Positions 18,544 to 26,632 of a DNA stretch of 50,451 nucleotides are shown here, in pieces. The notes under the pieces are model-generated. The model did not search any database, had not been told where the DNA came from, and worked only from the letters and a program-made list of their open reading frames with translations. The stretch spans positions 1-50,451 of the forward strand of contig FUHX01000027.1 in assembly GCA_900163555.1 (NCBI GenBank), read 5' to 3'. This DNA comes from Actinomycetales bacterium JB111 (GTDB lineage: Bacteria; Actinomycetota; Actinomycetes; Actinomycetales; Actinomycetaceae). The position numbers and the translations under genes were made by a program. How positions within the stretch are numbered: the stretch's first letter is position 1; every line of letters begins with the position of its first letter.

Positions 18544-20037
18544 GTGAACCTTCCAACCCTCGACGACACCAACACGTCCGCGTCGGCGGCACTCACCGGC
18601 CACTCGCCCGCACGAAACTTCCTCGGCGGCAGGTGGTCGGACTCGGCGACCGTCGCCGAGTCGACCTCTCCGGCCGACGGCACCGTGCTCGGCCAGTACT
18701 ACGAGGCCGAGGCCGACCAGGTCCAGGACGCGATCAGCTCGGCCTCGTACGTCTTCACGACATCCACATGGCGCACGGACCACCAGCTGCGCGCCAAGGT
18801 GCTGAACGAGATGGCCGATGCGATCGAGTCCCACACTGATGAGCTCGCGCTCCTGCTCGCCCGGGAGAACGGCAAGATCCTGCCGGAGGCCCACTTCGAG
18901 CTCAGCCTCACCCCGTCCAAGCTCCGCTACTACGCCGCACAGGCGCTCACGACGACCGGGAGGACCGGGCAGGCGGCCGCCGGCGTGTACTCGATGGTCC
19001 AGACCGTGCCGATCGGGGTGGCCGGCGTCATCGTGCCGTGGAACTCCCCGGTCGTCCTCTCGGTCCGCTCCTTCGCTCCCGCGCTTGCCGCGGGCTGCAC
19101 CGTCGTCGTCAAGATGGCCGCGCAGACGGCCCTGACGAACGCCCGGCTCGCCGAGATCCTCGCGGGTGTCCCGTCCTTGCCCGAGGGGGTGCTGCACATC
19201 TTCAGCGAGAGCGGGGACGCCGGCGCCAGACTCCTCGTCAGCTCGCCGACGGTGCGAGCGATCAGCTACACAGGATCCACCGTCGTCGGACGGCAGATCA
19301 TGGCCGACGCCGCGCCAGAGCTCAAGCGCCTCTCGCTCGAGCTCGGGGGCAAGTCCCCGATGATCGTGTTCGACGACGCCGATCTCGACGTCGCCGCCGG
19401 CACACTGACGGCCGCCATCACGACATTCTCCGGCCAGTTCTGCATGACCGGGTCCAGGATTCTCGTGCAGGCCGGCGTGGCCGACGCGCTGCGGGATCGT
19501 CTGCGGGAGAACCTGGCCGCCGCGCGGCCGGGACCCGGCGATGCCGAGGGCTCGACGATCGGCCCGATGATCGACGTCCGAAGCCGCGACGGCTTCCTCG
19601 ACCGTCTCGCATCCGGCGCAGACCACGCGACAGCGATCGTGCCGTGCGAGGTGCCCGACGACCCAGATCTTGCCGGGGGCGCCTACGTCACTCCGGGTCT
19701 GTACGAGATCGAGGACGTCACCTCTCCTCTCGTCCAGAAGGAGCTCTTCGGCCCCGTGGCCACCTTCGAGGTGTTCGACGACGAGGAGGAGGCCGTCGCA
19801 CTGGCGAACGCCACCGAGTACGGTCTCGCCGCATCCGTCTGGACCACCGACGGCGCCCGTGGGCTTCGCATGGCCGACCGGATCGAGGCCGGAACGGTCT
19901 GGGTCAACGGCTGGGCCCTCGTGTTCGACCAGTTCGAGGAGGGCGGTGCGAAGCAGAGCGGCCTCGGTCGTCTCAACGGCCACCGGGCCGTGGAGGAGTT
20001 CCAGGAGTACAAGCACATCGCGCAGTCGTTCGGGTGA
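18544..20037 (+). CDS. aldehyde dehydrogenase family protein
   Basis: This 497-residue enzyme is an NAD(P)+-dependent aldehyde dehydrogenase. Catalytic Cys300 is in SGQFCMTGS, the general base Glu266 in LSLELGGK, and the oxyanion Asn167 in VPWNSP. In the cofactor-binding segment the usual K-P-A-E appears as KMAA (residues 190-193). The Glu that normally contacts the NAD adenosine ribose is therefore replaced by Ala, which may favour NADP+. The start is the GTG at 18544 with GAAAGGA upstream. It probably oxidises the aldehyde made by the cluster's flavin monooxygenase. A strong terminator follows. Confidence 0.92.
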   Translation: MNLPTLDDTNTSASAALTGHSPARNFLGGRWSDSATVAESTSPADGTVLGQYYEAEADQVQDAISSASYVFTTSTWRTDHQLRAKVLNEMADAIESHTDELALLLARENGKILPEAHFELSLTPSKLRYYAAQALTTTGRTGQAAAGVYSMVQTVPIGVAGVIVPWNSPVVLSVRSFAPALAAGCTVVVKMAAQTALTNARLAEILAGVPSLPEGVLHIFSESGDAGARLLVSSPTVRAISYTGSTVVGRQIMADAAPELKRLSLELGGKSPMIVFDDADLDVAAGTLTAAITTFSGQFCMTGSRILVQAGVADALRDRLRENLAAARPGPGDAEGSTIGPMIDVRSRDGFLDRLASGADHATAIVPCEVPDDPDLAGGAYVTPGLYEIEDVTSPLVQKELFGPVATFEVFDDEEEAVALANATEYGLAASVWTTDGARGLRMADRIEAGTVWVNGWALVFDQFEEGGAKQSGLGRLNGHRAVEEFQEYKHIAQSFG

Positions 20038-20043
20038 CCGCGC

Positions 20044-20075
20044 GCCCGGGCGGCCCGACTTCGGGCCGCCCGGGC
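20044..20075 (+). terminator. intrinsic terminator-like hairpin after aldehyde dehydrogenase
   Basis: GCCCGGGCGGCCCGA and its perfect 15-bp complement are separated by two bases and begin seven bases after the stop codon. No U tract follows. The hairpin divides the catabolic operon from the regulator gene. Confidence 0.7.
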
Positions 20076-20164
20076 ACCACCCCTCTCATCCCCTGCGAGA
20101 GCGCATGATGACCTGATCACAACCGGTCCGCGCTCGCACGGACCACGGCCCCGAAGGAGGTGCC

Positions 20165-21169
20165 ATGTCTCAACGACGAGATTCCACCGAACCGTTCCAC
20201 CGTTACGGTCGCCTGACGACCGAGGACCCCGACGAGGCCCAGAACGTCGTCGAGCGCGTCTACGTACCCCACAAGCTGGAGCCCGTGCAGGGCGCCCGGA
20301 TCCAGGCCCGCCTCAATGCGATCTCCACGGGGTCGATCACGTTCGGTTACCTCAGCTACGGCGCGACCTCGCGCGTGCACCTGCCACCGATGGAGTCCGT
20401 CTACCACGTCAACGTCACCCTGCTCGGCTCCAGCTACATCCAGCGCGAGGACGGACAGGTGCAGCGCACGGCAGGACTCCGGACTGGTGCCATCCTTCGT
20501 CCGGACATGGTCCACATGATCGAGTGGGCGGGAGACGCCGGACAGATCGCCCTGAAGATCCCGAAGTCCCGGCTCGAGCAGCAGTTCACGGACCTCACCG
20601 GCCAGGAGGTCGACAACGAGATCGACATCGACGTCCTCCTCGACCTGACGACGCCACCCGGTCGGTCCCTGCTACGTGCCATCGACTTCGTGCAGGACGA
20701 GTGGGAGAACGATGGCGCTCTCGTCCACAACTCCGCCAGCCGCCGCCAGCTCGAGTCCCTCGTGCTCACGAACCTCCTCCTGGCCGGCAGCGGGGAGTAC
20801 CGGGGCCAGCTGGAGCGCGAGCACGGCACGATCGAGTCACGGACCGTCCGGCTCGTCGTCGACTTCATCGAGGATTTCGCGATCGAGCTGCCCACCCTCG
20901 ACGACCTCACCCGGATCTCGCGAGTCTCCGCTCGATCGCTGCAGATCGCCTTCCGGCGCGAGCTCGGCTGCACACCGAGCGAGTACATCCGTCGGGTCCG
21001 ACTGAACCGAGCCCGCGCCGAGCTGCTCACGCCCCAGGCCGGCACGACCACGGTTAGCGACGTGGCCTCCACCTGGGGCTTCTACAACCCCGGACGCTTC
21101 GCGATGCTCTACCGCAACCAGTTCGGCGAGCAGCCCTCTCAGACGCTCGCGCGCGCCCTGGGGACGTGA
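20165..21169 (+). CDS. AraC/XylS-family transcriptional regulator
   Basis: This 334-residue protein has an N-terminal AraC-binding-like effector domain (about 20-200) and a C-terminal pair of HTH motifs (TLDDLTRISRVSARSLQIAF; TVSDVASTWGFYNPGRFAMLYR), the AraC signature. Proteins of this two-domain type usually activate a neighbouring catabolic operon when they bind a substrate or intermediate. Its strong GAAGGAGG ribosome binding site and position after a terminator suggest separate expression. The direct repeats upstream of the flavin monooxygenase are the likely target, but this is inference. Confidence 0.92.
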   Translation: MSQRRDSTEPFHRYGRLTTEDPDEAQNVVERVYVPHKLEPVQGARIQARLNAISTGSITFGYLSYGATSRVHLPPMESVYHVNVTLLGSSYIQREDGQVQRTAGLRTGAILRPDMVHMIEWAGDAGQIALKIPKSRLEQQFTDLTGQEVDNEIDIDVLLDLTTPPGRSLLRAIDFVQDEWENDGALVHNSASRRQLESLVLTNLLLAGSGEYRGQLEREHGTIESRTVRLVVDFIEDFAIELPTLDDLTRISRVSARSLQIAFRRELGCTPSEYIRRVRLNRARAELLTPQAGTTTVSDVASTWGFYNPGRFAMLYRNQFGEQPSQTLARALGT

Positions 21170-21186
21170 GGCGCCGGCGCCCCTCC

Positions 21187-22377
21187 CTACGCCCGACCGG
21201 CCAGCCCGTAGCCGGCGGCGATGAGCCGGCCAGCGTCCGCGGCCGTCCTCTCGATCGCGGCGAGCGCCCCCGACTGGAGGTCCACCAGGCTGGACGGCCC
21301 GGACGCGATCGACAGCGCGGCCGTGATGCCTCGCGCCGCGGCCTTGTCCTGATCGGCGAGCACTCCCCCGGCGATCACCACGACCGGCGCCCCGTCCTGC
21401 GCGTACCGGCGCACCGCGTCCACGACCTTGCCGTCGAACGACTGGTCGTCGAACCGCCCCTCGCCGGTCACGACGACGTCCGCCCCCGCCAGGAGCGCGT
21501 CGATCCCGAGCGTCTGGACCACGAGGTCCGACCCCGCCACCAGCTCCGCGCCCAGCAGGCCGTGAAGCACCGCGGGGATCCCGCCGGCAGCGCCCATCCC
21601 CTCGATCGCGGCGACGTCCCGCCCGGTCGTCTCCTGAAGCACCTCGGCCAGGCGGCCGAGGGCGGCGTCGAGGCGGGCGACGTCGTCGGGCGTGGCCCCC
21701 TTCTGGGGGCCGAAGACGGCCGCAGCCCCGGTGGGGCCCGTGAGCGGGTTGGTGACGTCGCAGGCGATCCGCCACGTCACCTCGCGGGCGCGGGGATGCA
21801 GTCCGCGCACGTCGATGCTCGCCAGGGCGCCGAGGGCGCCCCCGCCCTCGGGGAGGTCGGCGTCGTCGTCGGAGGTGAATCGTGCGCCGAGCGCGGTGAG
21901 CAGGCCTGCGCCACCGTCGGTCGTGGCCGAGCCGCCGATGGTGAGGACGACGGTGTCGACGCCGGTGTCGAGCGCGGCGGCGAGGAGCGTGCCGACACCT
22001 CGGCTGGAGGCGTCGAGGGGCATCAGGGGGACGTCGGAGACGAGCGGGAGGCCGTTGGCCTGGGCGGCCTCGATGATCGCGGTCGTGCCGTCCGGGGAGA
22101 TCGCGAAGCGGGCGGTGACGGGGCGGCCGATGGAGTCGGTGGCCTCGACCTCGATCGTGTCGACGCCCCAGGCGCCGACGAACGCGTCGAGGGTGCCCTC
22201 GCCGCCGTCTGCCATGGGCGAGGTGCGGATGTCGACGTCGGGGAACGTCGGTGTGAGCGCCGTTCGGAGGCCGTTCGCGATCGCATCGGCGACCTCGGTG
22301 GCAGTCGCGCTGCCCTTGAAGGAGTCGGGGACGACGGCGATCGTCAGCGGTCTGGTCTCAGCGTCGAGTGGGGCCAC
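21187..22377 (-). CDS. glxK: glycerate kinase (type 1)
   Basis: This 396-residue enzyme belongs to the GarK/GlxK glycerate kinase family, which phosphorylates glycerate (to 2- or 3-phosphoglycerate) at the end of glyoxylate/tartronate-semialdehyde routes. Family motifs are VVPDSFKGSATATEVADAI at the N-terminus, SPMADGGEGTLDAF, TIGGSATTDGGAG and the ATP-site region ADVVVTGEGRFDDQSF. The start is a GTG with TATCCT ending six bases upstream, so the message is probably leaderless. It faces the AraC gene tail to tail with 17 bp between and is not part of that operon. Confidence 0.94.
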   Translation of the reverse strand: MAPLDAETRPLTIAVVPDSFKGSATATEVADAIANGLRTALTPTFPDVDIRTSPMADGGEGTLDAFVGAWGVDTIEVEATDSIGRPVTARFAISPDGTTAIIEAAQANGLPLVSDVPLMPLDASSRGVGTLLAAALDTGVDTVVLTIGGSATTDGGAGLLTALGARFTSDDDADLPEGGGALGALASIDVRGLHPRAREVTWRIACDVTNPLTGPTGAAAVFGPQKGATPDDVARLDAALGRLAEVLQETTGRDVAAIEGMGAAGGIPAVLHGLLGAELVAGSDLVVQTLGIDALLAGADVVVTGEGRFDDQSFDGKVVDAVRRYAQDGAPVVVIAGGVLADQDKAAARGITAALSIASGPSSLVDLQSGALAAIERTAADAGRLIAAGYGLAGRA

Positions 22378-22383
22378 CTGACG

Positions 22384-22389
22384 AGGATA
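22384..22389 (-). promoter_or_regulatory. -10 hexamer TATCCT of leaderless glycerate kinase promoter
   Basis: On the minus strand TATCCT is followed by six bases and then the GTG start at 22377. This fits the TAnnnT leaderless pattern seen at several genes here. Confidence 0.5.
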
Positions 22390-22511
22390 CGAGGCTGCCG
22401 GGCCCGGACGAGCGGCGCCCGAGGCTCGAGATCGTGAGCGAGCACACCGCTTTGAGGTCGAGCAGCGGGGTGGCGCGCGACTACGCTAGGGAGTCGCCGG
22501 TTACGGCACTT

Positions 22512-22587
22512 GGTGGCTATAGCTCAGTTGGTAGAGCACCGCGTTGTGGTCGCGGGGGTCGCGGGTTCAAGCCCCGTTAGCCACCCA
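22512..22587 (+). tRNA. tRNA-His (GTG anticodon)
   Basis: A full cloverleaf can be drawn: acceptor GTGGCTA/TAGCCAC, D arm GCTC/GAGC, anticodon stem CCGCG/CGCGG with loop TTGTGGT (anticodon GTG), and T arm GCGGG/CCCGT with loop TTCAAGC. The extra 5' G at 22512 can pair with C73 at 22585, the hallmark of tRNA-His. The genomic 3' end reads C-C-A directly after the acceptor stem, so a complete CCA after C73 is not encoded. Confidence 0.96.
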
Positions 22588-22592
22588 GATGC

Positions 22593-22644
22593 CCAAGGGC
22601 CCTCTCGGACACAGGAACAGTCCTCTGTCCGCGGGGGCCCTTGG
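22593..22644. terminator. bidirectional terminator after tRNA-His
   Basis: CCAAGGGCCC (22593-22602) pairs with GGGCCCTTGG (22635-22644). An inner CGGACA/TGTCCG stem extends the structure. It serves the tRNA on the plus strand and the oxidoreductase gene ending at 22671 on the minus strand. Confidence 0.75.
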
Positions 22645-22670
22645 CTTTCCCGGTGCCCTGCAGCCCAACC

Positions 22671-24134
22671 TCAGAGCCCCGGCCGCCCGTAAGCCTCCAA
22701 CAGGCGGAGCCAGGCCTCGCTGATGGTCGGGTAGGACGGCACCGCGTGCCAGAGCCGACCGATCGGGACCTCGCCGACGATCGCGATGGTCGCGGCATGG
22801 ACGAGCTCCGCCACGTCCTGGCCCACGAACGTCGCACCGACGATCACGCCGCGTGACTCGTCGACGACCATCCGGGCCCGCCCCGCGTAGTCGTCCGCCT
22901 GCAGGCTCGCTCCGGCGATGGCGCCGAGGTCGACGTCGACCGCGCGCACATCCAGCCCCTCCTCGCGGGCGCGTGCCTCGGTCAGGCCGACAGACGCGAC
23001 CTCCGGGTCGGTGAACACGACGTTCGGTTGCGCCGCGTGATCGGCGGTCGCCGCGTGGTCGCCCCACGCCTCGGCGCGCACCTCCTCGCCGCGCAGTCGC
23101 GCGGCGATGGCCTCGCCTGCCGCCCGCGCCTCGTACTTGCCCTGGTGCGTCGTCGCAGTTCGGCCGGCCACGTCGCCGACGGCGTACAGCCAGTCCGTCC
23201 CGACGACGCGCATGGTCTCGTCGACCTCGAACCCCTCGTCGATCCCGAGGTCCGACAGCCCGAGTCCGGCCCTGGCCGGGCGCCGTCCGGTGGCGACGAG
23301 GATCTCGTCCGCCTCGAGGACCTCGCCGTTCTCCAGCGTCACGGTCACCGTGCCGTCGTCCGCACGATCCACGGAGGCGGGCGCCGCGCCGATCCGGACG
23401 TCGACACCCAGGCCCCTCAGCCCCTCCTCTACCGCCTCGCCGGCGAAGTCCTCCTCGCGACCGAGGAGCGTCGAGCGGGACAGGAGCGTCACCCGGGAGC
23501 CGAGCGTCGCGAAGGCGGTCGCCAGCTCGCATCCCGCGACTCCCCCGCCGAGGACGACGAGGCGCGGGGGCACGGAGGCGGCGGAGGTTGCCTCGCGCGT
23601 CCCCCACGGCTTCGCACTCTCGAGGCCGGGGATGCGGGGCAGGACGGGGACGGATCCGGTGGCGAGCGCGACGGCCCGCGCGCACAGCAGGCGGTCGCCG
23701 ACCTCCACACGCCCGGGCCCGACGAGGCGCGCGGTGCCGCGTACCAGATCGATGCCCGCGGACTCCACCCACGTCTCCTGCCCGGAGTCGTCCCACGAGG
23801 ACGTGAAGGACGTGCGTCGGGCGAACACCGCGTCGGGGTCCACCCCGCCGTCGACCGCCTCCTTCGCTCCCGCGACGCGCGAGGCCGCCCGCAGGGCATG
23901 GCCGCTGCGCAGGAGCGCCTTCGACGGCATGCACGCCCAGTACGAGCACTCGCCCCCGACGAGATCCTTCTCCACGATCACGGTCCGCAGCCCGCGCCTG
24001 GTCGCGTAGTCCGCGACGTTCTCGCCCACGGCTCCGCCGCCGACGACGATGAGGTCGTAGTCGACGTCGTCCCCCTGCGGAGTCCCTCCCAGCCCGGACT
24101 CGCCCTGATCCGACTCGCTCGTCGATGCACCCAT
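22671..24134 (-). CDS. class I pyridine nucleotide-disulfide oxidoreductase (Lpd/MerA-like)
   Basis: This 487-residue FAD/NAD(P) flavoprotein has the N-terminal FAD motif VVGGGAVGENVA, the redox-active disulfide in GGECSYWACMPSK (C-x4-C), the NAD motif VVLGGGVAGCELA, the second FAD motif LYAVGDVAG, and a C-terminal HAVPSYPTISE supplying the catalytic His-Glu pair of the partner subunit. The fold is that of dihydrolipoamide dehydrogenase, mercuric reductase and mycothione reductase. Tyr-Trp between the cysteines differs from the usual LNVG or NRGC patterns, so the substrate is uncertain. No 2-oxoacid dehydrogenase genes are adjacent. I prefer the ATG at 24134, nine bases after GGAGGA. Confidence 0.88.
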   Translation of the reverse strand: MGASTSESDQGESGLGGTPQGDDVDYDLIVVGGGAVGENVADYATRRGLRTVIVEKDLVGGECSYWACMPSKALLRSGHALRAASRVAGAKEAVDGGVDPDAVFARRTSFTSSWDDSGQETWVESAGIDLVRGTARLVGPGRVEVGDRLLCARAVALATGSVPVLPRIPGLESAKPWGTREATSAASVPPRLVVLGGGVAGCELATAFATLGSRVTLLSRSTLLGREEDFAGEAVEEGLRGLGVDVRIGAAPASVDRADDGTVTVTLENGEVLEADEILVATGRRPARAGLGLSDLGIDEGFEVDETMRVVGTDWLYAVGDVAGRTATTHQGKYEARAAGEAIAARLRGEEVRAEAWGDHAATADHAAQPNVVFTDPEVASVGLTEARAREEGLDVRAVDVDLGAIAGASLQADDYAGRARMVVDESRGVIVGATFVGQDVAELVHAATIAIVGEVPIGRLWHAVPSYPTISEAWLRLLEAYGRPGL

Positions 24135-24266
24135 GGCCACGTCTCCTCCGGTTGCGGTCGCACTCGACCGTTGCCCGACTTCCCTCGCGCGTCAAGACCC
24201 CCGGCCCCCAAGCCCCTCAGCCGTCAAGACCGTCGACCACCAAGCGCCTCCGACGACGACCGGCCG

Positions 24267-24272
24267 TAGACT
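24267..24272 (+). promoter_or_regulatory. candidate -10 (TAGACT) of the osmoprotectant ABC operon
   Basis: TAGACT fits TAnnnT and lies 46 bp upstream of the leader peptide start. No clear -35 is seen. Two direct repeats CGTCAAGACC at 24190-24199 and 24222-24231 lie upstream. Confidence 0.35.
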
Positions 24273-24318
24273 GGTCCGTGCTTCTGGCTCAGCGTCGACT
24301 CGCACTCGGGGAGAACTC

Positions 24319-24354
24319 ATGCAGGCTCAGGACACTCGACGGCAGCGCCCATGA
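24319..24354 (+). CDS. 11-residue leader peptide overlapping the OpuCA-like gene
   Basis: An ATG with a strong GGGGAG site starts a short frame, MQAQDTRRQRP, whose TGA overlaps the ATG of the ABC ATPase (ATGA at 24351-24354). The ATPase has no good ribosome binding site of its own, so ribosomes finishing this peptide would reinitiate there. This could be a coupling or attenuation element. It rests on sequence layout alone. Confidence 0.45.
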   Translation: MQAQDTRRQRP

Positions 24355-25175
24355 TCGAGTTCCGGGGCGTGAGCAAGAGGTATCCCGACGGCACCGTTGC
24401 CGTCCGTGACTTCTCCCTGACGATCGCCGCCCATGAGGTGGTCGTCCTCGTCGGCTCCTCGGGATCGGGGAAGACCACCCTCCTGCGCATGGTCAACCGG
24501 ATGACGGACCCGACGTCGGGCCAGGTGCTCATCGACGGCAACGACGTCGCCACGCAGAAGGCGGTCGCCCTCCGCCGCCGCATCGGCTACGTCATGCAGA
24601 ACACGGGGCTCATGCCCCACTTCACGATCGCCGAGAACATCGCCACGGTCCCTCGGCTGACCGGGCGGACGCGGAGGGAGTCCCGGTCCCGCGCCCTCGA
24701 GCTCATGGCGACCGTCGGCCTCGACCTCGCGATCGCCGATCGGCACCCGGGCCAGCTCTCGGGCGGGCAGGCGCAGCGGGTGGGGGTCGCCCGGGCGCTG
24801 GCGGCCGAGCCCAACATCCTGCTCATGGACGAGCCGTTCGGCGCCGTCGACCCGATCGTGCGCGCGGACCTGCAGCGCGAGCTCATCCGGCTGCAGCAGG
24901 AGCTCGACAAGACGGTCGTGTTCGTCACCCACGACATCGACGAGGCCTTCCTCCTGGGCGACCGGATCGTGATCCTCGAGAACGAGGGGGTCGTCGCGCA
25001 GGCCGGGACGCCGAACGAGATCATCGAGTCCCCGGCGAACGACTTCGTCGCCGCGCTGACCGGCACCACGGACGGGTCGCGGGCGCTGCGGATCAGGCGG
25101 ACGGCCACTGGCGCGGTCGTCGTCGATGCGTCCGGCCGCACCCGAGGCGTCCTCGACGAGGACGATCGCCCGTGA
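24351..25175 (+). CDS. OpuCA/ProV-like osmoprotectant ABC transporter ATPase
   Basis: This 274-residue ABC ATPase has Walker A GSSGSGKTT, Q-loop YVMQNTGLMPH, signature LSGGQAQR and Walker B LLMDEPFGAVDP. The closest family is the glycine-betaine/carnitine/choline (OpuC, QAT) importers, as the downstream genes confirm. It lacks paired CBS domains, so the osmosensing module of OpuA/OpuCA proteins is largely absent, with only about 50 divergent residues following the ATPase. It overlaps the first permease by four bases. Its start depends on a short upstream frame. Confidence 0.9.
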   Translation: MIEFRGVSKRYPDGTVAVRDFSLTIAAHEVVVLVGSSGSGKTTLLRMVNRMTDPTSGQVLIDGNDVATQKAVALRRRIGYVMQNTGLMPHFTIAENIATVPRLTGRTRRESRSRALELMATVGLDLAIADRHPGQLSGGQAQRVGVARALAAEPNILLMDEPFGAVDPIVRADLQRELIRLQQELDKTVVFVTHDIDEAFLLGDRIVILENEGVVAQAGTPNEIIESPANDFVAALTGTTDGSRALRIRRTATGAVVVDASGRTRGVLDEDDRP

Positions 25176-25810
25176 CCTGGGCCCTCGACAACCTCTCCCT
25201 CATCGGGGACCTCGCCGTCGCGCACCTGCGGCAGAGCCTGCTCGCCCTCCTCCTCGGCGCCGCGCTCGCGCTGCCCCTCGGGTGGTTCGCGTGGCGTCGT
25301 CCCCGGCTCCGCGCCGTCGTCATCACGGGAACGGGCCTGATGTACACGATCCCGTCGCTCGCGCTCCTGCTCATCCTGCCGATCGTCGTCGGGCTCCCGG
25401 CCACCTCCGAGGTCAACCTGATCATCGCGCTCGCGATCTACGTCGTCGCCATCATGGTGCGGTCCGTCGCCGACGGTCTGGAGTCGGTCGACGCCCACGT
25501 CCGGGAGTCGGCGGTCGCGATGGGCTACGGCTCGAGGCGCCGCTTCTGGACGGTCGATCTCCCGCTCGCGCTCCCGCCGATCCTCGCCGGACTGCGGGTC
25601 GCGACGGTGAGCACGGTGTCGCTCGCGACGGTCGGCATCCTCGTCGGCGTCACCAACCTCGGCTACCTGTTCACGAACGGGCTGCAGCGGCGCATCACCG
25701 GTGAGGTCCTCGCCGGGATCGTCACGGTCGCCGTCATCGCGCTGGTCCTCGACCTGATCCTTGCCCTCCTCGGCCGCCGCCTCATGCCGTGGACCCGGGT
25801 GGCGTCATGA
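25172..25810 (+). CDS. OpuCB-like ABC transporter permease
   Basis: This 212-residue membrane protein has about five to six helices and the binding-protein-dependent permease domain. The EAA-type loop is visible as ESVDAHVRESAVAMGYGSRR (a cytoplasmic contact with the ATPase). It is the first of two paired permeases for a quaternary-ammonium or similar compatible-solute importer. It overlaps the ATPase stop (ATGA-type, GTG start) and the second permease start. Confidence 0.9.
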   Translation: MTWALDNLSLIGDLAVAHLRQSLLALLLGAALALPLGWFAWRRPRLRAVVITGTGLMYTIPSLALLLILPIVVGLPATSEVNLIIALAIYVVAIMVRSVADGLESVDAHVRESAVAMGYGSRRRFWTVDLPLALPPILAGLRVATVSTVSLATVGILVGVTNLGYLFTNGLQRRITGEVLAGIVTVAVIALVLDLILALLGRRLMPWTRVAS

Positions 25811-26604
25811 ACCTCCTGATCGACGCGCTGCGCTGGATCGCCGACCCCGAGCAGTGGACCGGCCCGAACCCCCTGCACACCCTCCTCCTCGAGCACCTCG
25901 GCTGGACGCTCCTCGCCGCGGCGATCGCGACCGTGATCGCCGCGCCGATCGGCCTCGCGATCGGGCACACCGGCAAGGGCCGCCAGTGGGCCATCGGGAT
26001 CTCGGGGGCCGCGCGGGCCATCCCCTCGTTCGGCCTGCTCGTGTTCCTCGTCATCGTCCTCGGCGTCCTGCACAAGCCGGAGGCCGCAACGATGACGTTC
26101 GTCGCGCTGGCGCTCCCGCCGATCCTCGCCGGCGCGTACTCCGGCCTCGAGTCCGTCGACCGCGACGTCGTCGATGCGGCGCGCGCCGTCGGGATGAGCG
26201 AGTGGCAGGTGCTCCTGCGGGTCGAGATCCCGCTCGCCCTGCCCCTGATCGTCGCCGGTATGCGCTCGGCCGTCCTGCAGATCGTCGCGACTGTCACGAT
26301 CGCCGCGTACATCAACCTCGGCGGACTCGGGCTCCCGATCATCACCGGGCTGGCCCTGCGCAACTACGACATGGTGCTCGGCGGCGCGATCCTCGTGGCC
26401 GCCCTCGCGCTCGTCCTCGACGCGCTCCTCGGACTCGCCCAGCGTGCCGCGCGCCCGCGCGGCCTGTCGGCCCGGCGCACCTCGGCCACCCGGGGAGGGC
26501 GAGGCTCGTCCCCCGACGACGACGCCGCACCCGGCACCACGTTCGGCACCACGCCCACCACCCCGCCCGACGTCGTCGCGCGGCCCACCGGCCGCGGCGA
26601 CTAG
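25807..26604 (+). CDS. OpuCD-like ABC transporter permease
   Basis: This 265-residue permease has the same domain, with its EAA loop in GLESVDRDVVDAARAVGMSE. Its ATG overlaps the stop of the first permease by four bases, and the two should form the heterodimeric membrane channel. The last 50 residues are a Gly/Pro/Thr-rich cytoplasmic tail without family counterpart. A gap of 28 bp separates it from the binding protein. Confidence 0.9.
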   Translation: MNLLIDALRWIADPEQWTGPNPLHTLLLEHLGWTLLAAAIATVIAAPIGLAIGHTGKGRQWAIGISGAARAIPSFGLLVFLVIVLGVLHKPEAATMTFVALALPPILAGAYSGLESVDRDVVDAARAVGMSEWQVLLRVEIPLALPLIVAGMRSAVLQIVATVTIAAYINLGGLGLPIITGLALRNYDMVLGGAILVAALALVLDALLGLAQRAARPRGLSARRTSATRGGRGSSPDDDAAPGTTFGTTPTTPPDVVARPTGRGD

Positions 26605-26632
26605 CCTGGACCAACCGTCGAGAGGGACACCC

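Noticed and set aside
21187-22377. Glycerate kinase as part of the flavin monooxygenase pathway via glyoxylate.
   Set aside because: It is on the opposite strand with its own leaderless promoter, and there is no carboligase or tartronate semialdehyde reductase nearby.
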